The position numbers and the translations under genes are program-made. Positions 26,227-34,897 of a DNA stretch of 64,000 nt are shown here, one piece after another. Source of the stretch: Pararhizobium sp. YC-54 (GTDB taxonomy: Bacteria > Pseudomonadota > Alphaproteobacteria > Rhizobiales > Rhizobiaceae). Numbering within the stretch: position 1 is the first letter of the stretch; every line of letters begins with the position of its first letter. Location of the stretch: positions 62,001 through 126,000 of the forward strand of contig NZ_JAOYTH010000014.1 in NCBI RefSeq assembly GCF_025847205.1, given 5' to 3'. The notes under the pieces are model-generated. The model did no database searches. It was given only the letters and a program-made list of their open reading frames with translations, and was not told the origin of the DNA.

Positions 26227-26922
26227 TCAGGCGGAGCCTTTGAACAGCAGGTCGCGCACGCGGTCGGAATCGTGTGCGACGTGCTGGCGCATCAGGGCGC
26301 GGGCCGTCTCGCTGTCTGCGGACAGGATCGCGTTGGCCAGCGGACGGTGGTCCACCGCCTCGGGCTTCGGCGACGGGGCGCTCTGGTTGCAGAAATACCA
26401 GAGCCTGAGGGCGAGGTTGAAATTCTGCGTCAGCATGGCCGCAAGATAATCGTTGCGTGCCATCCGGTAGATCCGCCGGTGCATCTCGGCATCGCCGGCG
26501 ATCTGAGCGGAGATATCGGTCTCCTCGACAAGCCTGTCCGCAAGCTTGGCCAGCGCCTGCCGCTCCTGCGGCGTGGCCCGCATCGCCGCCAGTGATGCCG
26601 CCAGCCCCTCGATCTCAAGCCGCACTTCTTTTATCGACTGCTGGTCGCGAAGCCCGATATCGGCGGCAAAGATGCCCCGGCGCGGATAGATGACCACCAG
26701 ATGCTCGCCTTCGAGCCGCCGCAGCGCCTCTCGGATCGGCGCCAGCCCGATCTCCAGCTCAAGGGTCAGCTCCCGCTCGTTGAGGGGTTGCAGCGGCTGG
26801 TAATGCAGGCGCACCAGACGATCAAGCAGGATGCCGTAGACCTTGTCGCTGAAGCGCTCTTCCGTTTTTGTCGCCTTCTCGCTGCCGGAAAGCATGGCCG
26901 CGCCGGCCGCGATGGTCACCAT
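26227..26922 (-). CDS. GntR-family transcriptional regulator, FCD subfamily
   Basis: 231-residue regulator with winged helix (about 38-90: LNERELTLELEIGLAPIREALRRL and wing VVIYPRRGIFAADI) and FCD effector domain with metal-type His residues in AEMHRRIYRMARND and VDHRPLANAIL. A clear paralogue of the regulator at 2211-2870. It follows the ATPase gene of the polar-amino-acid-type transporter by 25 bases and may be co-transcribed with it, which would give autoregulation of import. Confidence 0.92.
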   Translation of the reverse strand: MVTIAAGAAMLSGSEKATKTEERFSDKVYGILLDRLVRLHYQPLQPLNERELTLELEIGLAPIREALRRLEGEHLVVIYPRRGIFAADIGLRDQQSIKEVRLEIEGLAASLAAMRATPQERQALAKLADRLVEETDISAQIAGDAEMHRRIYRMARNDYLAAMLTQNFNLALRLWYFCNQSAPSPKPEAVDHRPLANAILSADSETARALMRQHVAHDSDRVRDLLFKGSA

Positions 26923-26947
26923 GTTCTCACCTTCATATGCCTGCCCC

Positions 26948-27697
26948 TCAAAGTCGCCCCGCGGCGGTCACCCGGCGCAAGAAAGACTGGGTCGCCGGTT
27001 CTCTTGGCGCTCCGAAAAGCTGTTCTGGCGACCCCTCCTCCAGAATCCTGCCAGCATAGAGAAAGCACACTTTATCGGAGATTTCCCGCGCAAAACTCAT
27101 CTCATGCGTAGTGAGTAGCATCGTCATGCCCTGCTTCGCCAGGTCTCGCACCAGATCGAGCACCTCCATCACCAGTTCCGGATCGAGCGCCGAGGTGATC
27201 TCGTCGAGGAGAAGCACATCGGGCTGCATGATCATGGTGCGGGCAATGGCGACGCGTTGCTGCTGGCCGCCGGAAAGCTGGTCGGGAAAGGCCGTCGACT
27301 TGTCGCGCATGCCGACGCGCTCCAGCATGGCGAGCGCCCGCGCCTCCGCTTCTTCCCGGCCGCACGAACCGGTGGCGATAGGCGCGACGGTGCAATTGCC
27401 GAGCACCGACATGTGCGGGAAGAGATTGTAGCTCTGGAACACCATGCCGATGCGGCGCCTGAGTGCCACATGATCGATGCCGAGGCCGGAGATCACCTCG
27501 CCATCCAGCCGGATCTGGCCCTCCTGGATATCCTCCAGCCCGTTGAGGCAGCGCAGCAGCGTCGATTTTCCCGATCCGGACGCGCCGATCAAGGACACGA
27601 CCGAATGGCGCTGGATGTCGAGGTCGATGCCGTCGATGACGCGGAATTTGCCGTAGGACTTGCCGATGCCCTTGAGTTCGATGAGCGGCTTTTCCAT
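26948..27697 (-). CDS. polar amino-acid-type ABC ATPase (GlnQ/HisP type)
   Basis: 249-residue ATPase. Walker [11 protein letters not shown]-loop [16 protein letters not shown], signature LSGGQQQR, Walker [18 protein letters not shown]-loop [10 protein letters not shown]. These fit the PAAT class. The frame is open much further upstream, but ATG at 27697 ([16 protein letters not shown]) has AAGGAGGG upstream and starts two bases after the permease stop. Works with the single permease at 27699-28808 and the SBP at 28805-29653. Confidence 0.93.
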   Translation of the reverse strand: MEKPLIELKGIGKSYGKFRVIDGIDLDIQRHSVVSLIGASGSGKSTLLRCLNGLEDIQEGQIRLDGEVISGLGIDHVALRRRIGMVFQSYNLFPHMSVLGNCTVAPIATGSCGREEAEARALAMLERVGMRDKSTAFPDQLSGGQQQRVAIARTMIMQPDVLLLDEITSALDPELVMEVLDLVRDLAKQGMTMLLTTHEMSFAREISDKVCFLYAGRILEEGSPEQLFGAPREPATQSFLRRVTAAGRL

Positions 27698-27698
27698 C

Positions 27699-28808
27699 TC
27701 AGCGGCCCTCCTTGCTGTCGGCGCGGGCGACGAGATAGTCGACCAGCCGGGTCTGCGGAATGGTGATGGCGATGAACAGGATGCAGACGACGGTGACGGA
27801 CGACAGGTTGTAATAGTTCGCCGAATAGATCTTGGCCTGGGTGAAGGCATCGACGATGCCGACGATGTTGACCAGCGCCGTGTCCTTCTGGAGCGCGATG
27901 AAATTGCCGAGCATGGGACCGGCGATGCGGCGCATCGCCTGCGGCAGCACGATGAGGCGCAGCACCGCGCCGGGCGGGATGCCGAGGGACTGTGCGGCGG
28001 AAATCTGGCTGTGATGGATGCCCTTGAGGCCGGCGCGGAACTGCTCGCCATTATAAGCCGCATAGGTGAGCGATAGCGCGACAATGGCGTAGAGCATTGG
28101 ATCGCCGTTGCTGAGAACGGGAATGCCCATCAGCGGCACGCCGAAGCAGACGAGATAGATGATGACGATGGCCGGCAGGCTACGGAAGATATCGACGTAG
28201 AAGATGCAGACGGCACGCACCAGCGCAAAACTCGACCCCTGCAGGGAACGGCCGATCGCCAGCATCAGCCCGAGCAGCATCGACAGGACTTGGGCGGCAA
28301 CGGCGATCGAGATATTGGCGCCGAAGGCCTTGGTGACGTCGATCAGGCTGGCGAGGATGACATCGCCGCGCAGGAAGGTCTTGTAGACCACCGCGTCGTT
28401 GATGGTGAGGAAGCTGGCGATGGCGAGCACCGGCAGCAGAAAGCCGCCGACGCCCATCGCCGTGAAGGCATGGTGGCGCGCATGGGCGGCGGCCACGCGG
28501 GCGGCGACCGGATTGCCGGTCATCCAGGCCTCGCCGGACCGGCTGCGGGCGGCAAGCGCCCGGCGGATCGGCACGGCAAGCACGAGCGCGATGCAAAGTG
28601 CTGCCAGCGCGGCGCCCGGCAATCGGGCCTCTTCGCCGATCAGCGCGGCGGCGCTGCTGCCTGCGAGGAAGGCGATGCCGACCGTAGCCGCCGCGAGTGC
28701 GGCGGCGATGGCCAGCGGCCAACCGGTCGGCAGCGGCGGCGTCTGGCGGGCTGCCCCGCCCGCCGCCACTGCCGAAACCGGATCGCCCATGGTCTTTGCC
28801 ATCGTCAT
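27699..28808 (-). CDS. polar amino-acid-type ABC permease with extended N-terminus
   Basis: 369-residue inner-membrane permease. The PAAT permease core is in the C-terminal two thirds (FYVDIFRSLPAIVIIYLVCFG; coupling loop ISAAQSLGIPPGAVLRLIVLPQAMRRI). The N-terminal third is extra: two or three hydrophobic segments (about 30-75 and 130-150) around a basic stretch. Typical HisM/GlnP permeases are about 220 residues. Only one permease gene is present, so it probably works as a homodimer. The ATG at 28808 overlaps the SBP stop (ATGA). Confidence 0.9.
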   Translation of the reverse strand: MTMAKTMGDPVSAVAAGGAARQTPPLPTGWPLAIAAALAAATVGIAFLAGSSAAALIGEEARLPGAALAALCIALVLAVPIRRALAARSRSGEAWMTGNPVAARVAAAHARHHAFTAMGVGGFLLPVLAIASFLTINDAVVYKTFLRGDVILASLIDVTKAFGANISIAVAAQVLSMLLGLMLAIGRSLQGSSFALVRAVCIFYVDIFRSLPAIVIIYLVCFGVPLMGIPVLSNGDPMLYAIVALSLTYAAYNGEQFRAGLKGIHHSQISAAQSLGIPPGAVLRLIVLPQAMRRIAGPMLGNFIALQKDTALVNIVGIVDAFTQAKIYSANYYNLSSVTVVCILFIAITIPQTRLVDYLVARADSKEGR

Positions 28809-29653
28809 TCGGTGGACCACTCCGCAATGGTGGAGACCGGCGCACCGAGGATCGGCGCCAGCCACTTGACCTCGATGCCTTCGAGCGAGCGGTCGGCGCG
28901 CATGTCGGCGAGGATCGCGTCAGTAGGCGCGACATTCTTCGAGCCCTTCGGGAACAGGATCGCCACATCGCCGCCGACCGGATAGCGCCCGAAGACTTTC
29001 AGCGCACCGTTGGAAGCGGTCGCGCGGGGCAGCGCGGTTTCGGTATCAGCCAATGCGGCATCGATCTGGTTGGCCATGAGCGCCGCCCACATGTCGTCGT
29101 TGGACTGGAAGATGCGCAGATCCCCGGTGAGCTTCAGCTTCTCGCGCACAAACTTTTCCTGCACCGAGCCGAGCAGCACGCCGATACGCTGGGCGCCCAG
29201 CGTATCGGCCGTGACCTCGCTGCCGGCCTTGGCGATCACACCCGTATCGGTGAAGCGGTAGCTGCCGGAGAAATCGACAGCCTTCTTGCGCTCGTCGGTC
29301 GGGAAGAGATCCCAGATCGACATGTCGAAATCCGTGCCCTTGCCGGTTACAAGTGACTCGAAGGAGGCGTTTTTGACAACGATCTTGCCGAGCCCGCCGC
29401 GATTGGCGATTTCCGCGCCGAGGCAATAGAGATAGCCGCCGTCAATGGTTTCGGGCGTGTTGCCCTGATACGCCTGCGGCGACGGCAGCGGCACGGCGAT
29501 GGTCAGTACGCCCTCCTGCGCCGGCGTCAAAGCGTGTTTGGCAGTGTCGGCGCGCAATTCGCAACGGCCGAAAGCGCCGTCTGCCGCCATGGCCGGAACC
29601 GCGGCAAACAGAACCGCGGAGGCCAGCAGCGTCTTGATGGATACCTTGCTCAT
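28805..29653 (-). CDS. polar amino-acid-type substrate-binding protein (SBP family 3)
   Basis: 282-residue periplasmic binding protein. Sec signal MSKVSIKTLLASAVLFAAVPAMA. The family 3 layout is visible: YLYCLGAEIANRGGLGKIVV, FDMSIWDLFPTDERKKAVDFSGSYR, QRIGVLLGSVQEKFV and DAALADTETALPRA. An unusual Cys near the mature N-terminus (FGRCELRAD) and another in GYLYCLG could form a disulfide. Follows the ADC2 gene by 84 bases, linking uptake to that enzyme family. Confidence 0.9.
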   Translation of the reverse strand: MSKVSIKTLLASAVLFAAVPAMAADGAFGRCELRADTAKHALTPAQEGVLTIAVPLPSPQAYQGNTPETIDGGYLYCLGAEIANRGGLGKIVVKNASFESLVTGKGTDFDMSIWDLFPTDERKKAVDFSGSYRFTDTGVIAKAGSEVTADTLGAQRIGVLLGSVQEKFVREKLKLTGDLRIFQSNDDMWAALMANQIDAALADTETALPRATASNGALKVFGRYPVGGDVAILFPKGSKNVAPTDAILADMRADRSLEGIEVKWLAPILGAPVSTIAEWSTE

Positions 29654-29737
29654 TATTCGTTCTCCCCTCAGGATCGAGCGTTCATTCTGGTATCGATGCG
29701 CCGAACCCGGAAATCCGGATTCGGCATGGCAAATGCG

Positions 29738-30487
29738 TCAAACAAGCGACGCCACGACGGTCGGCACGCCGTTTTCCGGCGTGGAGGCGAAATCGCCGAT
29801 GGAATATTCCGCGCCGAGGACCTCGACCACGCGCAGCCTCTCGTCGCCGGCCGCAATGGTCGCACCGAGCGAGACGCTGCCGCGGCCGACCTTGCGTTCG
29901 GTCAACTTGTAATCCTTGATCGTATTGCGGCTGATGATGTCGAAGGACTGGAAACCCGCCCCGTTGACCTCAGGCACCGCCCGCACCTGGTAATGCGGGA
30001 AGAGTTGCAGGTCGGCCCAGGCCTCGCGGCTGACGGAGGGGTCGAAATCGACGGCGATCTCGAACATCACGTCATCGTAGAGCGAGGTCCGGCCGCGCAT
30101 GCCGGTTTCCGTCTCTTCCAGCTCGATGCGGGCGAAATGCTTGGGATAGCCCCACAATTCCCGGCCGCCGGCAACGGTGGTGTGCTTGTCCTCATATTCG
30201 AAATAATAGGTGCCGCCGACATGCTCGCCGTAGCGGATCGGCAGGATGATCGCCGCATCGAAATAGGTGCGGCCGGAATTGTTGCCGAAATCGGCGATGG
30301 ACACGACGAAGCGGTCATCCGCCAGTTCGAAGGGCAGCGGCTCCAGGAGCCGCTCCATCTGCGCGCGCTCGCCGCGGCAGTAGACCGAAAGCGTCTTCAG
30401 GCCGGGGCAGGCATAGGTGACGTTTCCCGGCCCGAAGCGCAGGAAATTCCAGAATTGTAGCGGGTCGTATTGTTTCATCTCGTTCAC
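29738..30487 (-). CDS. acetoacetate decarboxylase-superfamily protein (ADC2), variant active site
   Basis: 249-residue superfamily member. The active-site block reads GGRELWGYPKHF: the Schiff-base lysine (K116) is kept but the adjacent lysine that tunes it in classical Adc is His117. The same protein has an upstream GNVTYACPGLKTLSVYC segment absent from ADC1 and resembles ADC3 more. The change makes ordinary acetoacetate decarboxylation less likely and aldolase/dehydratase-like or other imine chemistry more plausible. First gene of the PAAT transporter operon and divergent from ADC3. Confidence 0.87.
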   Translation of the reverse strand: MNEMKQYDPLQFWNFLRFGPGNVTYACPGLKTLSVYCRGERAQMERLLEPLPFELADDRFVVSIADFGNNSGRTYFDAAIILPIRYGEHVGGTYYFEYEDKHTTVAGGRELWGYPKHFARIELEETETGMRGRTSLYDDVMFEIAVDFDPSVSREAWADLQLFPHYQVRAVPEVNGAGFQSFDIISRNTIKDYKLTERKVGRGSVSLGATIAAGDERLRVVEVLGAEYSIGDFASTPENGVPTVVASLV

Positions 30488-30785
30488 TGCCGTTCATATC
30501 CCTGTTGCACTGACATTTCAGATCAATTTTTTATCACTGTCAAGCAGGACCCACGCCACAGAATTCAAACTACTGAACAAGCGCATGTTTTTGCATCTAT
30601 ATTTTATGATTCTTACGACCTGACCCTTGGGATGAAGCGTTGGAAAACTCCGTCAACACCGCATCTTCCGCGGCTAAAATCGCTTGACGCGCCCGAAAGC
30701 TTGGCTATTGAATTCACCTCAATGAATGTTTGTGCATATTTTTTCATTCACCTGATCGTCGCTTCGTACAAGGCCGAGGACCGCC
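30488..30785. other. divergent intergenic region between ADC2 and ADC3
   Basis: 298 AT-richer bases that must hold the promoters of both divergent ADC genes. Two similar AT-rich blocks occur: GTTTTTGCATCTATATTTTA (30587-30606) and GTTTGTGCATATTTTTT (30728-30744). They may be two copies of one regulator site. No gene is visible here. Confidence 0.45.
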
Positions 30786-31550
30786 ATGACCCGCATCCCG
30801 CTCCACAATGCCAACAATATGCCGCTCCAGGCGCCGCTGATCCCGGATCCCTTCGTACCCTATGAATGCGCGGGCAACCGCAGCCTCAACGCCATCTGCC
30901 AGGGCGATCCGGCAATCCTCGGCCAATATCTGGAGAACACGCCGTTCACGCTCGCCGGCGACCGGTTCCTGGTCTACGTCTCGGACTTCACCAACTGCCG
31001 CAAGGCGCCCTTCATGGATGCCGGCATCGTCATCCCCGTGCGTTTCGGGCACCGCGAAGGTGGCTACTTCCTCTTCGAATACGAGGACAACGACGCGGCC
31101 ATCGCCGCCGGCCGGGACCTCTGGGGCTACCCAAAAAAATTCGGCACGATCGAACTGACCGAACGCGCGGGCGGCGCGACGGCAAGCGTCGTCCGCCATG
31201 GCGTACCGCTGATCACCATCGATTGCACCTTCGACGGCACGCAAGCCGAGCCGCTGAAGACCACGCCGCATCTCAACATCCACATCCAGCCGGCGCCCGA
31301 CGGAAAGATCCTCAACAAGCGGGTGATCGCCCGCGACACCTCGCCGGATTTTCAGATAACCTCCTGTCGCTGGGGCTCGGCGGCGGTCTCGCTCGGCGCG
31401 CTCGCCACCGATCCACTCTCGCCGCTCGGGCCGGTGCAGGTTCTTGCCGCCAATTATGTGATCGGCGATTTCTTTGCCACTGAAGAGAACGGTTGGGGCA
31501 AGACGATCGCCGACCTAGTCACAAATGGCGCTCCGGCGGGAGAGGTTTGA
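30786..31550 (+). CDS. acetoacetate decarboxylase-superfamily protein (ADC3)
   Basis: 254-residue superfamily member. Active-site block GRDLWGYPKKFG with both lysines (K117, K118), FLFEYEDND before it, and the late block VQVLAANYVIGDFF that parallels VVEVLGAEYSIGDF of ADC2. Both lysines present, so Schiff-base chemistry is expected. Divergent from ADC2 and one base upstream of the ProC-like gene, with which it surely forms an operon. Confidence 0.88.
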   Translation: MTRIPLHNANNMPLQAPLIPDPFVPYECAGNRSLNAICQGDPAILGQYLENTPFTLAGDRFLVYVSDFTNCRKAPFMDAGIVIPVRFGHREGGYFLFEYEDNDAAIAAGRDLWGYPKKFGTIELTERAGGATASVVRHGVPLITIDCTFDGTQAEPLKTTPHLNIHIQPAPDGKILNKRVIARDTSPDFQITSCRWGSAAVSLGALATDPLSPLGPVQVLAANYVIGDFFATEENGWGKTIADLVTNGAPAGEV

Positions 31551-31551
31551 C

Positions 31552-32385
31552 ATGAGCGAGGCTGCAATGAACGGCGAACTGCTGCTGGTCGGCTGTGGCA
31601 ATATGGGGCGGGCAATGCTGCAAGGCTGGCTAGCGGCCGGCTTCGTCCGCCCCGATGACGTGCATGTGGTCGAGCCTGCAGAGTCGCTGCGGGCCGAGGC
31701 CGGCGCGCTCGGCGTCAGTACCTATGCATCGGCCGAGGCGCTGGACGCCGCTTTGAGGCCGGCGACCGTCGTCCTGGCGGTAAAGCCGCAGGTCATGGCG
31801 GCGGTGCTGCCGGCCTACCGGCCCCATGTGGCGGAAGGCGTCGTCGTCAGCATCGCCGCGGGCATTCCGGTCTCGGCACTTGAGGCCGGTCTCGGCAAAG
31901 TGGCTGCCGTGCGGGCGATGCCGAACACGCCGGCGGCGATCGGCAAGGGTTCCACGGTCATTTTCGCCAATGAACGCGTGAGCCCGCAGCAGGCCGAACA
32001 GGTGGTAAAGTTCCTTTCCGCCGGCGGCGCGGTGCATCGCGTCGAGCACGAGGCGCTGATCGATGCGGCCACCGCCCTATCCGGCTCGGGTCCCGCCTAT
32101 GTGTTCCATTTCATCGAGGGTCTCGCCGAAGTGGGCACGCAGCTCGGCCTGCCGCCGCAAACGGCCCTGGCGCTTGCAAGGGAAACCGTCTTCGGCGCCG
32201 GCGCGCTGGCCATCGCGGCCGACATTCCCCCAGCGGAGCTGCGTCGCCAGGTCAGCAGTCCCGGCGGCACCACCGAGGCGGCGCTTCTCGTGCTCACCGA
32301 AAATGATGCTTTGAAAGTTCTACTGAGCCTCGCGGCAACCGCCGCTCATCACCGCGCTGTCGAGCTTGCGAAAATGGAAGCCTGA
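31552..32385 (+). CDS. proC: pyrroline-5-carboxylate reductase-family protein
   Basis: 277-residue reductase. N-terminal Rossmann motif VGCGNMGRAML, then VLAVKPQVM, RAMPNTPAAIGKG, and the dimer/active-site region SGSGPAYVFHFIEGLAE and VSSPGGTTEAAL. All hallmarks of ProC are present, so it should reduce a cyclic imine such as 1-pyrroline-5-carboxylate with NAD(P)H. It is coupled to ADC3 (one-base gap), and the ATG at 31552 has GGGAGAGG upstream. That pairing suggests the true substrate may be a cyclic imine or imino acid from the local pathway rather than the housekeeping proline intermediate. Confidence 0.9.
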   Translation: MSEAAMNGELLLVGCGNMGRAMLQGWLAAGFVRPDDVHVVEPAESLRAEAGALGVSTYASAEALDAALRPATVVLAVKPQVMAAVLPAYRPHVAEGVVVSIAAGIPVSALEAGLGKVAAVRAMPNTPAAIGKGSTVIFANERVSPQQAEQVVKFLSAGGAVHRVEHEALIDAATALSGSGPAYVFHFIEGLAEVGTQLGLPPQTALALARETVFGAGALAIAADIPPAELRRQVSSPGGTTEAALLVLTENDALKVLLSLAATAAHHRAVELAKMEA

Positions 32386-32767
32386 CGTTGCGGCCGCCAA
32401 ACGCCAACTTCAGCAGACTGCTTCCGCATCGAGGCGAAGCGTCTATTCTCACGCTGACAAGCACGCCAGCCCGGGCGCCAGAGTGTCGACAGGGCAGGCA
32501 TTGAACTTGGCCGAGCTGGGCGAAGTCAGATGCGCGAGTCAACCACGGCGGGCGGTCTCGAATGGCTGCCGATATTGCTTTTCATGCTCTTGAACGGCCT
32601 CGAACGAACGTTTCCACTCGTTCGCTCGGAAGGGCTAGGGTCTATTCTGATGGAAGTCCTTGGTAGATACCGCCCCCAAGCAACAGTCCTTTCTGTCCGT
32701 CCCTCACCGCCTCCCGGACGACCTCAGCGTGAAGGCGGCCACGAGGTCCGCCAGCTTGCCGAAAGGT
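32386..32767. other. gene-poor stretch after the ProC-like gene
   Basis: No convincing coding region. Short open frames on both strands have no domain and no ribosome-binding site. It precedes two gene remnants and is probably decayed sequence. Confidence 0.4.
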
Positions 32768-32938
32768 CCCCATTCCGCTCGGGCCGATACCGTCGGAAGG
32801 CAGATCGTCCTGAGCAACATGGATCATCGTGTTGTTGATACCGACATTGCCGGAGGTGGTTCGCGTGAGGAGACGCGCCAATCGGCATCCCTATGGCCGA
32901 AATAATTGAGCGCGAGCGACCGCGGCCGGCCCTTCTCA
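32768..32938 (-). pseudogene. aldehyde dehydrogenase remnant (coniferyl-aldehyde dehydrogenase-like), frameshifted
   Basis: Minus-strand translation gives GRPRSLALNYFGHRDADW in one frame and then, after a frameshift near 32881, ARLLTRTTSGNVGINNT, HVAQDDLP and GIGPSGMG in another. Together these are the C-terminal region of coniferyl-aldehyde-dehydrogenase-type ALDHs. The catalytic part is missing; the piece abuts the MerR remnant on the other strand. Non-functional. Confidence 0.7.
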
Positions 32939-32946
32939 CATCGATC

Positions 32947-33208
32947 ATGAATATCGGGGAATCGGCGAGGCGCACCGGCCTCGCCAGCTCGCGCATCCGC
33001 TTCTACGAGCGGGCCGGCCTGCTGGCGACGGTCGACCCAGCCGAACGGTTGCCGCACCCATCTGCAAGAAGCAGTGCTCGTGCTCACGCTAGTCGTGACG
33101 GCCCAGAATGCCGGCCACAGCTTGGAGGAAATCCGCAAGCGGAGGTTCTACGGCGATGTAGCGCTCGTCCAGTTGCCATTGATACATTGCGTTTGTCGGA
33201 TTTCGTGA
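32947..33208 (+). pseudogene. MerR-family regulator remnant, frameshifted
   Basis: Starts MNIGESARRTGLASSRIRFYERAGLL, split here as MNIGESARRTGL and SSRIRFYERAGLL, a clear MerR helix-turn-helix. Near 33044 the frame changes: the next frame reads NGCRTHLQEAVLVLTLV, then TAQNAGHSLEEIRK, the expected continuation. It then runs into unrelated sequence and stops at 33208, so the gene is both frameshifted and truncated. Confidence 0.7.
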
Positions 33209-33565
33209 GTGCAATCTCTACGGCTGTGGTTGCTCCCACATCATCCTATTGTCGCCGGCTTCTCCGGTATGGGAATTGGCCTCTCCCGCCATCGGCTAAT
33301 CCAAACTTCGGTCTCAGAGCAATTCTGACCTCGACCTATTCGCCGCGAGAGAATAGATTTTTGTGAGCCCTTTCGTAGCGCATGGGCAAGCAGTGGATTC
33401 GCAGCGGATTGGTCATGGCGACTGAGTGACTCAAGCCTTTCGTCCAAACCGGCAAGTTGACCGCCTTGATGGGAATCGAACCGTCGGCCCAGCGCTTGAG
33501 CGCGCTGGATAACCGCTATTTATGGAAGCCAGGACGAAGTGGTGCGCCTGAGGAAATATCAAGTG
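33209..33565. other. gene-poor stretch
   Basis: About 357 bases with no supported gene, repeat or RNA. The codon pattern differs from the neighbours, which suggests decayed or recently joined DNA. Confidence 0.35.
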
Positions 33566-33808
33566 TCAACCGAGCCGACTTGATCGCTTACGCGCAAGCG
33601 CCATCCAGTCGCGCAAGAGCCCTTGATCCTCTACGGAAAACCGCGCTCGATGTTTCAGGAATGCCAACGTATCACCAGGGTGGCAGCGCTCATAATCCTC
33701 TCGAATGAGCGCTTCGTACTCATCTTGGACTTTCGGATTAGCCGGCTCGATCACGGGCATGAGCCCGTTCTCCGATATGTAAAGTGGTTGCTCTCCATAC
33801 GATGTCAC
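33566..33808 (-). CDS. small hypothetical protein
   Basis: 80-residue soluble, acidic/basic mixed protein starting at a GTG with GGAGAG seven bases upstream (an earlier ATG at 33832 is in frame but lacks a site). The sequence (YISENGLMPVIEPANPKVQ; EALIREDYERCHPGDTL; GLLRDWMALARKR) has coding-like composition and predicted helices. I do not recognise a family. It stands alone within decayed DNA and may be a surviving plasmid or mobile-element gene. Confidence 0.5.
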   Translation of the reverse strand: MTSYGEQPLYISENGLMPVIEPANPKVQDEYEALIREDYERCHPGDTLAFLKHRARFSVEDQGLLRDWMALARKRSSRLG

Positions 33809-33883
33809 ATGAACTCTCCAGAACTTACGCATTCATTTGGATAGAGATGATGCGGGTCATGAGGTCTTTTTCGCACCGAATTG

Positions 33884-34557
33884 TCATCGTCGGCCTCCGA
33901 CCTCGTCGATGTGGCGCAGCAGATCCGCTGGGTCATCATAGACTCGAATCGCACCCGCATCCCTCAGTTCTTCCCGCCCATAACCGCCACTTAAGAGACC
34001 AACGCCCAGCGCCTTGGCCCGAACCGCCGCAAGCATGTCCCAGATGCTGTCACCGACAACCACTGCATTGGCAATTTCGATGCCAAGCGCATCCGCTGCC
34101 GCGAGGAACAGGTCTGGATCGGGCTTAGCATACTTGACCATGTCGCGGGTGATAACGGGGAATGACGACGCGCCTATTCCGAGCGCGGCAATGCTCAGCG
34201 AAGCTGTCTCCATCCGACCGCTAGTCGCTATTGCAAAAGGGGTACCAACATCAGCCAACCAACGAAGAAGTTCGCTGGCGCCCGGTAGGGGACGAATTTT
34301 GTGACCCAGTCGACGATATGCTTCTGCATGGAGCATTCGCAGTCCCTCGTTCAGCGCATCCGTAATCTCTACGCCCGTTTCGCGAAGCAATTGGTTGGTG
34401 AACAATCCTCCGCTCATTCCGATTTTTCGATGAATTCGCCAGACCGAAAGGTCGATACCTTCCTCATCAAGCGCCTCTTTCTACGCGAGACGTGCTGGTA
34501 GACACTATCGACAAGTGTGCCGTCTAGGTCAAAAAGAAAAGCGTGGTCTATCCGCAT
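33884..34557 (-). pseudogene. HAD-superfamily phosphatase, single frameshift
   Basis: The gene starts at an ATG (34557) with GGGAGG upstream and codes MRIDHAFLFDLDGTLVDSVYQH, here the HAD motif I (DLDGT). After about 26 codons (near 34478, in a CTCTTT run) a one-base shift is needed to continue with EALDEEGIDLSVW, GMSGGLFTNQLL, then motif II IATSG, motif III KPDPD and motif IV VVGDSIWDM. The downstream 177 residues are intact. Either a recent pseudogene or a sequencing error; intact it would be a PGM-like phosphatase of about 223 residues. Confidence 0.7.
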
Positions 34558-34853
34558 AGGAGTCCTCCCACCATTTTTCCGGCGTGCCTTAAAGCACTAT
34601 TTAAGCAATGATCGTGCCAATTCGCAGAGTCCTTAAAATCAAGCAGCTGATGCATTGTCACTTGCATGCACGGACAGATTGTCTTGATTCTCAAGGCAAA
34701 TTGTCCAACTCGAGTTGGGCCATGGAAGCAATGCGCTTGCACCCTATCTGGCCCTCCTCCGAATCCCTCGCTGCACGCCTTCACCCCGCCTGAACCAAAG
34801 CGTTAATCCAAGAACCTACTTCGAGCATCAAGTTTGCAGTGCCGATATTGATG
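34558..34853. other. intergenic region upstream of the HAD gene
   Basis: About 300 bases between the HAD start and the terminator of the aminotransferase gene. It presumably holds the HAD promoter; I see no gene or repeat in it. Confidence 0.35.
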
Positions 34854-34893
34854 AAGAAGAGCCGAGGCTGCGAAGGCAGCCTCGGCTCTTCTT
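34854..34893. terminator. strong bidirectional rho-independent terminator
   Basis: Perfect 18-bp stem (34854-34871 with 34876-34893) with a GAAG loop, A-rich on the left and followed by TTTT on the right. It lies four bases after the aminotransferase stop (34898) on the minus strand and would also stop transcription entering from the left. Confidence 0.85.
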
Positions 34894-34897
34894 TTGA

